Source: Bradyrhizobium sp. AUGA SZCCT0283 (GTDB lineage Bacteria > Pseudomonadota > Alphaproteobacteria > Rhizobiales > Xanthobacteraceae). From it: DNA of 64,000 bases. The stretch is from assembly GCF_018130385.1 (NCBI RefSeq), contig NZ_JAFCLU010000015.1, positions 62,001-126,000 on the forward strand. The letters are read 5' to 3'. The notes under the pieces were generated by a model, which was given only the letters and a program-made list of their open reading frames with translations, was not told where the DNA came from and did not search any database. A program made the translations under genes and the position numbers. Shown in pieces: positions 42,019 through 53,193 of the stretch (position 1 is its first letter; each line of letters opens with the position of its first letter).

Positions 42019-42852
42019 TTACTTCTTCCGCTTGTGGCGGCTTAGGAGGATGAATCGATTGGTCGACTTGTTCGAACGGGTCTTCTTGCCCTTGGTCGGC
42101 TTGCCCCACGGGGTGACCGGGTGGCGGCCGCCCGAGGTGCGGCCTTCGCCGCCGCCGTGCGGATGGTCGATCGGGTTCATGACGACGCCGCGGTTATGCG
42201 GACGCCAGCCCAGCCAGCGGGTACGGCCGGCCTTGCCGATCGAGATGTTCATGTGATCGGGGTTCGACACCGCACCGATGGTGCCGCGGCAACGGCCGTG
42301 CACCAGGCGCTGCTCGCCCGAATTCAGGCGCAGAATGACGTAGTCCTGGTCGCGGCCGACGATCTGGGCATAGGTGCCGGCCGAGCGCGCGATCTGGCCG
42401 CCCTTCCCGATCTTCATCTCGATATTGTGGATGATGGTGCCGACCGGCATGTTGCCGAGCGGCATGACATTGCCGGGCTTGACGTCGACATAGTTGCCGG
42501 CAACCACGGTGTCGCCCGCAGCCAGACGCTGCGGCGCCAGGATGTAGGCCTGCTCGCCGTCCTGATACTTGATCAGCGCGATGAACGCGGTGCGGTTCGG
42601 ATCATACTCCAGCCGCTCGACGACGGCGGGAACATCGACCTTGTTCCGCTTGAAGTCGACCAGGCGGTAGGACTTCTTGTGGCCGCCGCCGCGGAAACGA
42701 ACGGTGATGCGACCGGTGTTGTTGCGGCCGCCATTGCCGAGCTTGCCCTCGGTCAGCGCCTTCACCGGCTTGCCCTTGTAGAGCGCCGAACGGTCGACCA
42801 TCACCAGCTGGCGCTGGCCCGGCGTCGTCGGATTGTATGTTTTCAATGCCAT
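42019..42852 (-). CDS. rplB: 50S ribosomal protein L2
   Basis: 277 residues: MALKTYNPTTPGQRQLVMVD, NTGRITVRFRGGGHKKSYRL, VVERLEYDPNRTAFIALIKY, VTRSAGT-type ARSAGTYAQIVGRDQDYVIL and the conserved C-terminal HPHGGGEGRTSGGRHPVTPW with the His essential for peptidyl-transferase centre function. Confidence 0.97.
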   Translation of the reverse strand: MALKTYNPTTPGQRQLVMVDRSALYKGKPVKALTEGKLGNGGRNNTGRITVRFRGGGHKKSYRLVDFKRNKVDVPAVVERLEYDPNRTAFIALIKYQDGEQAYILAPQRLAAGDTVVAGNYVDVKPGNVMPLGNMPVGTIIHNIEMKIGKGGQIARSAGTYAQIVGRDQDYVILRLNSGEQRLVHGRCRGTIGAVSNPDHMNISIGKAGRTRWLGWRPHNRGVVMNPIDHPHGGGEGRTSGGRHPVTPWGKPTKGKKTRSNKSTNRFILLSRHKRKK

Positions 42853-42864
42853 CGCTGTGTCGCC

Positions 42865-43164
42865 TTATAGTCCGGTAGTGACGTCGATGCGGTGGCCCTC
42901 TTCGAGGGTCACGACAGCCCGCTTCACGTCCGACTGCGAACCGAAATTGCCGCGGAACACCTTGGTCTTGCCCTTGCGGACCAGCGTGTTCACGCGCTTC
43001 ACCTTGACGTCGAACAGCTTTTCGACGGCTTCCTTGATTTGCGGCTTGGTCGCCTTGCTGGCGACCTTGAACACCACCTTGTTGTGCTCTGACGCTACCG
43101 TCGCCTTTTCGGTGACGACAGGAGCGACGATCACGTCGTAATGGCGCGGATCGATGTTCTTCAT
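42865..43164 (-). CDS. rplW: 50S ribosomal protein L23
   Basis: 99 residues from the ATG at 43164, which overlaps the rplD stop by 4 nt (ATGA). MKNIDPRHYDVIVAPVVTEK, VVFKVASKATKPQIKEAVEK, LFDVKVKRVNTLVRKGKTKV, KRAVVTLEEGHRIDVTTGL. It sits at the tunnel exit and docks trigger factor. Confidence 0.96.
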   Translation of the reverse strand: MKNIDPRHYDVIVAPVVTEKATVASEHNKVVFKVASKATKPQIKEAVEKLFDVKVKRVNTLVRKGKTKVFRGNFGSQSDVKRAVVTLEEGHRIDVTTGL

Positions 43165-43781
43165 TTGAAGCGCGCCTCCAGCGCATCGACTGCCGCCTTC
43201 GTCAGCACGAGCTTCTGACGACGCAGAATGTCGTAGACGTTGATGCCCTGGATCGGCAGCACGTCGATATTCGGAATGTTGCGCGCAGCGGTGGCGAAAC
43301 CGGCATGCACCTCGGCGCCGTCGATGATCAGCGCATTGGTCAGGCCGAGACCCGAGAAATGGCCGACCAGCGCCTTGGTCTTGGCGTCCTTGATCTGCGC
43401 ATTGTCGATCACGATCAGGCCGCCGTCCTTGGCTTTCGCCGACAGGGCATGCTTGAGCGCCAGCGCGCGCACCTTCTTCGGCAGGTCGGTCGCGTGCGAG
43501 CGAACCACCGGACCGAACGCACGGCCACCGCCGCGGAACTGCGGCACGCGGGCCGAGCCGTGACGGGCGCCGCCGGTGCCCTTCTGCTTGTACATCTTCT
43601 TGCCGGTGCGCCAGACGTCGGCGCGGCCCTGCGTCTTGTGCGTCCCGGCCTGGCGCTTGTTGAGCTGCCATTGCACGCAACGCTGAATGATGTCGGCACG
43701 CGGCTCGAGACCGAAGATCGCGTCCGAGAGCTGGACCGAGCCAGCTTCCTTGCCTTCAAGGGTCGTGACTTTCAGTTCCAT
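43161..43781 (-). CDS. rplD: 50S ribosomal protein L4
   Basis: 206 residues from the ATG at 43781, one base after the rplC stop. MELKVTTLEGKEAGSVQLSD, QRCVQWQLNKRQAGTHKTQG, the tunnel loop KMYKQKGTGGARHGSARVPQ, then RGGGRAFGPVVRSHATDLPK. In E. coli L4 also represses the S10 operon; whether this applies here is unknown. Confidence 0.97.
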   Translation of the reverse strand: MELKVTTLEGKEAGSVQLSDAIFGLEPRADIIQRCVQWQLNKRQAGTHKTQGRADVWRTGKKMYKQKGTGGARHGSARVPQFRGGGRAFGPVVRSHATDLPKKVRALALKHALSAKAKDGGLIVIDNAQIKDAKTKALVGHFSGLGLTNALIIDGAEVHAGFATAARNIPNIDVLPIQGINVYDILRRQKLVLTKAAVDALEARFK

Positions 43782-43782
43782 C

Positions 43783-44502
43783 TCACGCGCCCTCCTGCTC
43801 GGCCGGAGCCTGAGCCTGCTCACCGCCGGCGACCTTGAACTTGCCGGGCTTCGGAGCATCCTTCGGCAGCGGCTTCTTCACGGCGTCGCGCACCGAGATC
43901 CAGCCGCCCTTGGAGCCGGGAACGGCGCCTTCGACGAGGATCAGGCCGCGCTCGACGTCGGTCTGCACCACACGCAGATTGAGCGTGGTGATGCGGTCGA
44001 CACCCATGTGACCGGGCATCTTCTTGTTCTTGAAGGTCTTGCCGGGATCCTGACGTCCACCGGTCGAACCGATCGAACGATGCGAAACCGACACACCGTG
44101 GGTGGCGCGCAGACCGCCGAAATTCCAGCGCTTCATGCCGCCGGCAAACCCCTTACCGACCGAGGTGCCGGTGACGTCGACGAACTGGCCGACCACGAAA
44201 TGGTCCGCCTGAATCTCGGCGCCAACCGGGATCAGCGCGTCCTCGGACACGCGGAACTCGGTGACCTTCCGCTTGGGCTCAACCTTGGACACCGCAAACT
44301 GGCCGCGCTCTGCCTTCGGCAGATAGACGGTCTTGCGGGTACCCGAACCGAGCTGCAGCGCGACGTAACCGTTTTTCTCGGTCGTGCGGTGGCCCAGCAC
44401 CTGGCAGTTGCCCAGCTTCAGCACGGTCACAGGGATATGTTCGCCGGTCTCCGTAAAGACCCGCGTCATCCCGACCTTTTGTGCGATCACTCCGGAGCGC
44501 AT
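43783..44502 (-). CDS. rplC: 50S ribosomal protein L3
   Basis: 239 residues: MRSGVIAQKVGMTRVFTETG, VTGTSVGKGFAGGMKRWNFG, GLRATHGVSVSHRSIGSTGG, RQDPGKTFKNKKMPGHMGVD. The Gln in GGRQDPG is the site methylated by PrmB in other bacteria. The C-terminal Gln/Ala/Glu-rich tail (AQAPAEQEGA) is a lineage extension. Confidence 0.97.
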   Translation of the reverse strand: MRSGVIAQKVGMTRVFTETGEHIPVTVLKLGNCQVLGHRTTEKNGYVALQLGSGTRKTVYLPKAERGQFAVSKVEPKRKVTEFRVSEDALIPVGAEIQADHFVVGQFVDVTGTSVGKGFAGGMKRWNFGGLRATHGVSVSHRSIGSTGGRQDPGKTFKNKKMPGHMGVDRITTLNLRVVQTDVERGLILVEGAVPGSKGGWISVRDAVKKPLPKDAPKPGKFKVAGGEQAQAPAEQEGA

Positions 44503-44552
44503 CGGCGTGCTTCCTGTTCTTTCTGTCCGCTAACTTCGGACGATCCTGAAAT

Positions 44553-44861
44553 TTAGAGCTTGATCTCGACGTCGACACCGGCGGCCAGATCGAGCTTCAT
44601 GAGAGCATCGACGGTCTGCGGGGTCGGGTCGACGATGTCGAGAAGGCGCTTGTGGGTGCGCATCTCGAACTGCTCGCGGCTCTTCTTGTCGACATGCGGA
44701 GAACGGTTAACGGTGAACTTCTCGATGCGGGTGGGCAGCGGGATAGGTCCGCGAACCTGGGCACCGGTACGTTTCGCCGTGTTCACGATCTCGCGGGTCG
44801 ACGTATCGAGGATACGATGGTCGAACGCCTTGAGACGGATGCGAATATTTTGGCCGTTCAT
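44553..44861 (-). CDS. rpsJ: 30S ribosomal protein S10 / NusE
   Basis: 102 residues from the ATG at 44861: [80 protein letters not shown]. Also the NusE antitermination factor. The 92-nt gap before it (to tuf) holds heptad-repeat copy 3. Confidence 0.97.
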
Positions 44862-44889
44862 TGCCGTTTGTCTTTCTTTGTCGCTTAAG

Positions 44890-44953
44890 GGCGAGTGGTG
44901 AGTAGCGAATAGCGAATGGATCCAATCCACCCGCTACTCGCCATTCCCTACGC
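44890..44953. repeat. Heptad-repeat hairpin, copy 3 (tuf-rpsJ gap)
   Basis: Units GGCGAGT GGTGAGT AGCGAAT AGCGAAT, then GGATCCAATCC, then ACCCGCT ACTCGCC ATTCCCT. The right end abuts the tuf stop codon (44954), so the mRNA can fold immediately after tuf and before rpsJ. Confidence 0.75.
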
Positions 44954-46144
<1,191 letters not shown>

Positions 46145-46184
46145 TTGACTCTCCGTTCAGTCGTTAGCTTTGAACCAACGACAA

Positions 46185-48257
<2,073 letters not shown>

Positions 48258-48286
48258 GGGCTGTTCCTTAAATCCGTTCTTCGCCG

Positions 48287-48757
48287 TTACCAGCGATAAT
48301 GCGAGAAGGCACGGTTGGCTTCCGCCATCCGGTGCACGTCTTCACGCTTCTTGACGGCGTTACCCCGATTGTTCGACGCGTCGAGCAGCTCGGCCGAGAG
48401 CCGCTCCGTCATCGTCTTTTCGTTGCGCTCGCGCGCTGCAGTGATGATCCAGCGAATGCCCAGCGCCTGACGGCGGACCGAGCGCACTTCGACCGGCACC
48501 TGGTAGGTGGCGCCACCGACGCGGCGCGACCGCACTTCGATGGTCGGCATGACGTTTTCCAGCGCCTGCTCGAAAACCGGCAGCGGCCCCTGCTTGGTCT
48601 TGGTTTCGATCATGGCGAGCGCGCCGTAGACGATGCTCTCGGCGGCGGACTTCTTGCCGTCGTACATGATCGAGTTCATGAACTTCGTGATGATGATGTT
48701 CCCGAACTTCGGATCCGGGTTCACTTCACGCTTTTCAGCAGAATGGCGACGAGACAT
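48287..48757 (-). CDS. rpsG: 30S ribosomal protein S7
   Basis: 156 residues: MSRRHSAEKREVNPDPKFGN, IMYDGKKSAAESIVYGALAM, ALENVMPTIEVRSRRVGGAT, YQVPVEVRSVRRQALGIRWI, AFSHYRW end. Organises the 30S head and, in E. coli, represses the str operon. 15 nt downstream of rpsL. Confidence 0.98.
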   Translation of the reverse strand: MSRRHSAEKREVNPDPKFGNIIITKFMNSIMYDGKKSAAESIVYGALAMIETKTKQGPLPVFEQALENVMPTIEVRSRRVGGATYQVPVEVRSVRRQALGIRWIITAARERNEKTMTERLSAELLDASNNRGNAVKKREDVHRMAEANRAFSHYRW

Positions 48758-48772
48758 CGATTCTGTTCCTGA

Positions 48773-49144
48773 TTACTTCGGACGCTTCGCGCCGTACTTC
48801 GAACGACGCTGCTTACGGTTCTTGACGCCCTGGGTATCGAGGACGCCGCGGAGGATGTGGTAGCGCACGCCGGGCAAGTCCTTGACGCGGCCGCCGCGGA
48901 TCATGACCACCGAGTGCTCCTGAAGGTTATGGCCTTCACCCGGGATGTAGCCGATCACTTCGAAGCCGTTGGTCAGGCGCACCTTGGCGACCTTACGAAG
49001 CGCCGAGTTCGGCTTCTTCGGGGTCGTGGTGTAGACGCGCGTACAAACGCCGCGCTTCTGCGGCGACTGCTGCAGCGCCGGCACCTTCTTGCGTGACTTC
49101 TGCACCGCACGCGGTTTTGCGATCAGCTGGTTGATCGTCGGCAT
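48773..49144 (-). CDS. rpsL: 30S ribosomal protein S12
   Basis: 123 residues from the ATG at 49144: MPTINQLIAKPRAVQKSRKK, QQSPQKRGVCTRVYTTTPKK, PNSALRKVAKVRLTNGFEVI, GGRVKDLPGVRYHILRGVLD. The lysines altered in streptomycin-resistant mutants (in TTTPKKPNSA and GRVKDLPG) are wild type. First gene of the superoperon. The frame extends 4 codons upstream, but this start is the conserved one. Confidence 0.98.
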   Translation of the reverse strand: MPTINQLIAKPRAVQKSRKKVPALQQSPQKRGVCTRVYTTTPKKPNSALRKVAKVRLTNGFEVIGYIPGEGHNLQEHSVVMIRGGRVKDLPGVRYHILRGVLDTQGVKNRKQRRSKYGAKRPK

Positions 49145-49836
49145 GTCAGCCTTCACCCTTTAGTTCGCGCGAAACCTTGAATGGCTTTCGCAAATTCTTC
49201 TCGGAACTAGCCGTTCCGTTCGGCCCGCCTTGCGTGAAAAAAACTTCCACGCAAAACGAAATCACGCCAACCACTCATCGCTGAGCGGAAAGCGCTTCGA
49301 CGCCACAGAGGACCGCAATTGAAGACCGATCAGCTTTCGCTGTCCGGCCTGCTACCGAGGTCATGCATCCGAATTCACTCTCAAGAGAACGTGCTCAAGA
49401 GAACTAAAATCGTCCTGGCAGTGCCTAGCAATATGATCGACAGCGTTTGAGCGGCATTCGTCGAGGTTGGTGCCCGTCCAGGTCCTTTAGGAAACTTCCG
49501 TAAGGATTTGAAAGGGTGTTCCGTTCCGACGCTGGCGTTGCTCACCGCCTGTCGTTAAGTGGCCGTCTTCTATAAGCGGTGGATAGCTAAGTCAAGCGAA
49601 ACGAGAACGCTGGAAATGCCTATGGCGTCTGCGGATTCAGCGCTTCCCGCGAATTCGGGAAGTCCGAAATGGCGCCGCCCCATCCTACCCTAGAGTCGGG
49701 CCAGTAGCAAATTTTACCCGGGTAAATATATCCAGAAACAAGATTCCGGCGGGCGCCGGCCCAGAGTCGGCTGTCTGGCTAAGCCTTTATTTGCCATTCG
49801 GGGGGCAAAACTAGCAATTCGAGGCCGGGATTCCCC
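49145..49836. other. 692-nt intergenic region between rpsL and the flavoprotein gene
   Basis: No credible gene is present. The part next to rpsL would be its mRNA leader. It contains an A-rich segment flanked by TGCGTG/CACGCA (about 49232-49254), able to form a small hairpin, and a near-repeat of TCAAGAGAACGTGCTCAAGA (about 49382-49401). A candidate promoter for rpsL is annotated separately. Its right part should also hold the promoter of the plus-strand flavoprotein gene; I could not identify it. Confidence 0.6.
49569..49595 (-). promoter_or_regulatory. Candidate promoter of the str-S10 superoperon
   Basis: Minus strand: CTTGACT (TTGACT at 49590-49595) and TATAGA (49569-49574) with a 15-nt spacer, close to the alphaproteobacterial CTTGAC/CTATAT type but slightly short. 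It would create a 5' leader of about 420 nt before rpsL. Confidence 0.5.
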
Positions 49837-51054
49837 ATGAAGTATACCGACATCGCGATCATCGGCGGCGGCCTTGCCGGCTCGACCGCGGCCGCCATGC
49901 TCGGACGCGCGGGAATTCCAACTGTTCTGATCGATCCGCATCAGGTCTATCCGTTCGACTTCCGCGTCGAAAAAATCAGCGGCGACGAGCAGCTCGGCCG
50001 CTTCTACCAGACCGGAATCGCCGATTCGGTGCTTCGCTCGGCCACCCATGACGGCGAAAACTGGATCGCGCGATTCGGCTACCTGCTCGACAAGAAGCCG
50101 AGCCGCCAATACGGCATCATGTACGACGCGCTGATAGGCGCGATTCGCGCCGAAATCGCAGCCCCCGCTGAACTCATCTGCGCCAAGGTGACCGATGTCT
50201 CGACCAGCGCGGAGCGGCAGAAGCTCACGCTGTCCGACGGCGAAACGATCTCGGCGCGCCTGGTGGTGCTGGCCAATGGCCTGAGTGTCGGGCTGCGCCG
50301 CAATCTCGGCATCGAGCGCCAGATCATCAGCGTCAGCCATTCCATCTCGATCGGCTTCGACCTGGTGCCGGTCGGCCGCCCGGCCTTCGAATTTCCCGCC
50401 CTGACCTACTTTTCGGAAAGGGTAAAGGAGCGCGTCGCCTATGTGACGCTTTTCCCTATCGGAAGCCGGATGCGGGCCAACCTCTTCGTCTACCGCGAGG
50501 TCGACGATCCCTGGCTGCGCGAGATGCGGCGCAAGCCGGTCGAGACCATGAACGCCGCGCTGCCGAGGCTGCGCCGCATCATCGGCGAATACGGCGTTGC
50601 CGGCGACGTCACGATCAGGCCTGCCGACCTCTATGTCTCGACCGGCTATCGCCAACCCGGCGTCGTTTTGGTGGGCGACGCCTTTGCGGCCACCTGCCCG
50701 GTTACCGGCACCGGCACCGACAAGGTGTTCACTGACGTCGCCCAGCTCTGCAACGTCCATATCCCCGCCTGGCTTGCGACCGAGGGCATGGGGGCGGACA
50801 AGATCGCTTCCTTCTACGACGATCCGGTCAAGCAGGCGTGCGACGCCTGGTCGATGGCAAAAGCCGTCAGCTTCCGAAAAGTCACGATCGAGAACGGGCT
50901 ATACTGGCGTGCGCAGCGCTGGGCGCGCTTCCTGGCGTGGTTCGGCGAAGGCTGTTTGCGGCGGATGCGAAACGGGATCAGCGCGGGGTCAAACCGCCGC
51001 GCTCACTCCTCGTCATCATCCTCGTCATCGTCTTCATTGTCGTCGTCGGCCTGA
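49837..51054 (+). CDS. FAD-dependent oxidoreductase (PHBH/geranylgeranyl-reductase-like fold)
   Basis: 405 residues. The GxGxxG dinucleotide fold opens the protein (IAIIGGGLAGSTAAAMLGRA), followed by VEKISGDEQLGRFYQTGIAD. The second FAD motif (VVLVGDAFAATCPVTGTGTD, about 280-299) is of the FAD_binding_3 / group A monooxygenase or geranylgeranyl-reductase kind. The C-terminus is a run of Ser that overlaps, on the opposite strand, the acidic tail of the ABC exporter. The likely reaction is hydroxylation or reduction of a lipid or aromatic substrate; the substrate is unknown. It converges on the exporter gene with a 52-nt overlap. Confidence 0.82.
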   Translation: MKYTDIAIIGGGLAGSTAAAMLGRAGIPTVLIDPHQVYPFDFRVEKISGDEQLGRFYQTGIADSVLRSATHDGENWIARFGYLLDKKPSRQYGIMYDALIGAIRAEIAAPAELICAKVTDVSTSAERQKLTLSDGETISARLVVLANGLSVGLRRNLGIERQIISVSHSISIGFDLVPVGRPAFEFPALTYFSERVKERVAYVTLFPIGSRMRANLFVYREVDDPWLREMRRKPVETMNAALPRLRRIIGEYGVAGDVTIRPADLYVSTGYRQPGVVLVGDAFAATCPVTGTGTDKVFTDVAQLCNVHIPAWLATEGMGADKIASFYDDPVKQACDAWSMAKAVSFRKVTIENGLYWRAQRWARFLAWFGEGCLRRMRNGISAGSNRRAHSSSSSSSSSSLSSSA

Positions 51055-53027
51055 CCGTCCGCCTGGTGCGGCGTATGGCCCTGGTCGTCCCAGAGCTTGC
51101 GATAGACGCCGTTGGCCGCGAGCAACTGCGCATGCGAGCCGCGCTCGATCGCCTTGCCGCCTGAAATCACGATGATCTCGTCCATCTCGACCACCGAGGT
51201 CAGACGGTGGGTCGACCAGATCATGGTGCGCCCCTCCGCCACGTTGAGAAGCGTACGGTTGATCGCGGCTTCGGTGGTCTGGTCGAGCGCCGACGTCGCC
51301 TCATCGAGCAGCAGCAGCGAGGGATTGCGGATGATGGCGCGCGCGATCGCGATGCGCTGGCGCTGGCCACCCGACAGCGTGTCGCCGCGCTCGCCGACCG
51401 GCGTGTCGTATTTCTGCGGCAGGCTCATGATGTAGCTGTGGATCTCGGCCTTGCGCGCGGCGGCCACGACCTCCTCGTCGCTGGCGCCTTCCTTGCCGAG
51501 CCGGATGTTCTCCCGGATCGACATGTTGAACAGCATGTTCTCCTGGAACACGACCGCCATGCTCTTGCGCAGGGATTCGCGGGTCACGCGGCGGATATCG
51601 ACGCCGTCGATCGCCACCCGCCCCTCGTCCGGCGTGTAAAGACGCAGGATCAGGTTGAGCAGCGTGCTCTTGCCCGAGCCGCTGGGACCGACGATCGCGA
51701 TGCGCTTGCCGACATTGAGCTTGAGGCTGAAATTGTCGAGCACCGGCGTCTCGCTGCCTTCGTAGGCGAAGGTGACGCGGTCGAAGGTGATGTCGTTGGT
51801 GATGCGCGGCAAATCGGGCGCGCCCGGACGATCGGCGCCGCGCGTCGGCTCATCCAGCAGTTCCTGGATGTGCCGCACCGCCGCCGCCGACTGGATCGAC
51901 ACCGGAATGAAATGCATCAGATGGGCGATGTTGTAGGACACCTCCCAGAACGCGCTCTCGAAGGTGACGAAGGTGCCGATGGTGATCTGGCCCTTGGTGG
52001 CGAGATAGGCGCCGATCGCCAGCACCACGAGGTGCAGCAGCAATACCGAAATGGTGACGGTGCGCTCCACCATCGTGGAGAGGAAGACGGCGGACGCGGT
52101 CTTGATGCGCACTTCCTGGTTGCGCATGGTGAACCAGCCGAGCGTGCGGCGCTGCAGACTGAACGCCTTGACCACGGCCTGCGCCGCCACGTTTTCCTGC
52201 ACCGTGCCGAGCAGTGCCGATTCATTGAGCTTCTGCTCGTAATTCGCCTGCACCGCCTTCGGCGTCAGGATCCGCGGCCCGATCAGCGTGATCGGGAATA
52301 CCAGCAGCGCGACCGCCGCAAGCTGCCAGTTCAAAAACAGCATCAGGACGATGCCGGCGATCAGTTCGAAGAACGGCAAGGCGGCGCTGTTGGCGAAGGT
52401 CTTGACCGAGCCTTCGAAGGCCGCAAGGTCGATCGAGAAGCGCGAAAGGATTTCGCCGCGCTTGGTGCGGGCGAAATACGAGGACGGCAGGTTCTGGACG
52501 TGCTCGAACAGCCGGCTCCGCACGTCGGCAATGATGGACGCCGCCAGCCGCGCGTCCCAGCGCTCATACCAGACCGCGATAATCGAGGTGATGATGCCGG
52601 CAGCCGCGAGCACGCCGAGGATCTTGTAGAGCGCCTGAAAGTCCTCCTCGCCGAGCGCGTCGTCGATCAGGAATTTCAGGCTGAGCGGCATGATGACGTT
52701 GAACAGCGTCTCAACGAGAACGCCGAAGGTCACGAAGGCGAGCAGCTTCCGGTAATTGGCCAGATACGGCCGAACGAAGCCGTAGATGGTGGCCATCGCA
52801 CCGGCGGCTTCCTTGGCGGTGAAGACGACAAGGTCCTCGTCATCATCATCGTCGTCGAACTCCAGCTCGTCCTCTTCGTCGTCCTTGTCATCGTCGGGGG
52901 GCACGCCGGTCGTCTTGCCACCCGCCGCGGGCGCGGCGGCAGCGCCGGGCGCGAGCTTCTTCGCAAGCTCAGGATCATCCGCTGGCGCGGGATTCTGCTC
53001 ATCCGAGGGAGGAGGCTTGGGCGCCAT
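51003..53027 (-). CDS. ABC exporter (fused membrane and ATPase domains) with acidic termini
   Basis: 674 residues. Residues 1-68 are a Pro/Ala segment then an acidic run (DDDKDDEEDELEFDDDDDDE). The membrane domain spans about 85-370 with six helices. The ATPase domain has Walker A GPSGSGKST (447-455), Q-loop Gln 495, signature LSGGQ (551-555), Walker B LLLLDE (571-576) and switch His 607 (STHRL). The C-terminus is again acidic (DDDNEDDDEDDDEE). The layout is that of a homodimeric MsbA/lipid- or drug-exporting half transporter; the acidic ends are unusual and their function unknown. Its 3' end overlaps the flavoprotein gene on the other strand. The substrate may be made by the neighbouring flavoenzymes (inference). 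Confidence 0.92.
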   Translation of the reverse strand: MAPKPPPSDEQNPAPADDPELAKKLAPGAAAAPAAGGKTTGVPPDDDKDDEEDELEFDDDDDDEDLVVFTAKEAAGAMATIYGFVRPYLANYRKLLAFVTFGVLVETLFNVIMPLSLKFLIDDALGEEDFQALYKILGVLAAAGIITSIIAVWYERWDARLAASIIADVRSRLFEHVQNLPSSYFARTKRGEILSRFSIDLAAFEGSVKTFANSAALPFFELIAGIVLMLFLNWQLAAVALLVFPITLIGPRILTPKAVQANYEQKLNESALLGTVQENVAAQAVVKAFSLQRRTLGWFTMRNQEVRIKTASAVFLSTMVERTVTISVLLLHLVVLAIGAYLATKGQITIGTFVTFESAFWEVSYNIAHLMHFIPVSIQSAAAVRHIQELLDEPTRGADRPGAPDLPRITNDITFDRVTFAYEGSETPVLDNFSLKLNVGKRIAIVGPSGSGKSTLLNLILRLYTPDEGRVAIDGVDIRRVTRESLRKSMAVVFQENMLFNMSIRENIRLGKEGASDEEVVAAARKAEIHSYIMSLPQKYDTPVGERGDTLSGGQRQRIAIARAIIRNPSLLLLDEATSALDQTTEAAINRTLLNVAEGRTMIWSTHRLTSVVEMDEIIVISGGKAIERGSHAQLLAANGVYRKLWDDQGHTPHQADGQADDDNEDDDEDDDEE

Positions 53028-53193
53028 GAAACCAACCGATGCTGCACGGCCGGCATGACCGCAAATCGAACGCGGCAGCGGCGAGCGCTACCGCTACGGA
53101 TTCTATGCGATCGGGATCAATTCGGCAAACATTTGGCGCGACCGACGCTGATTCATCAGAGCCGGACGCGCCTAAAATACAACCGGTCGGACC

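Noticed and set aside
30530..44953. Heptad arrays considered as CRISPR or tandem-repeat loci
   Set aside because: Units are 7 nt with no spacers and form inverted halves; they do not fit CRISPR.
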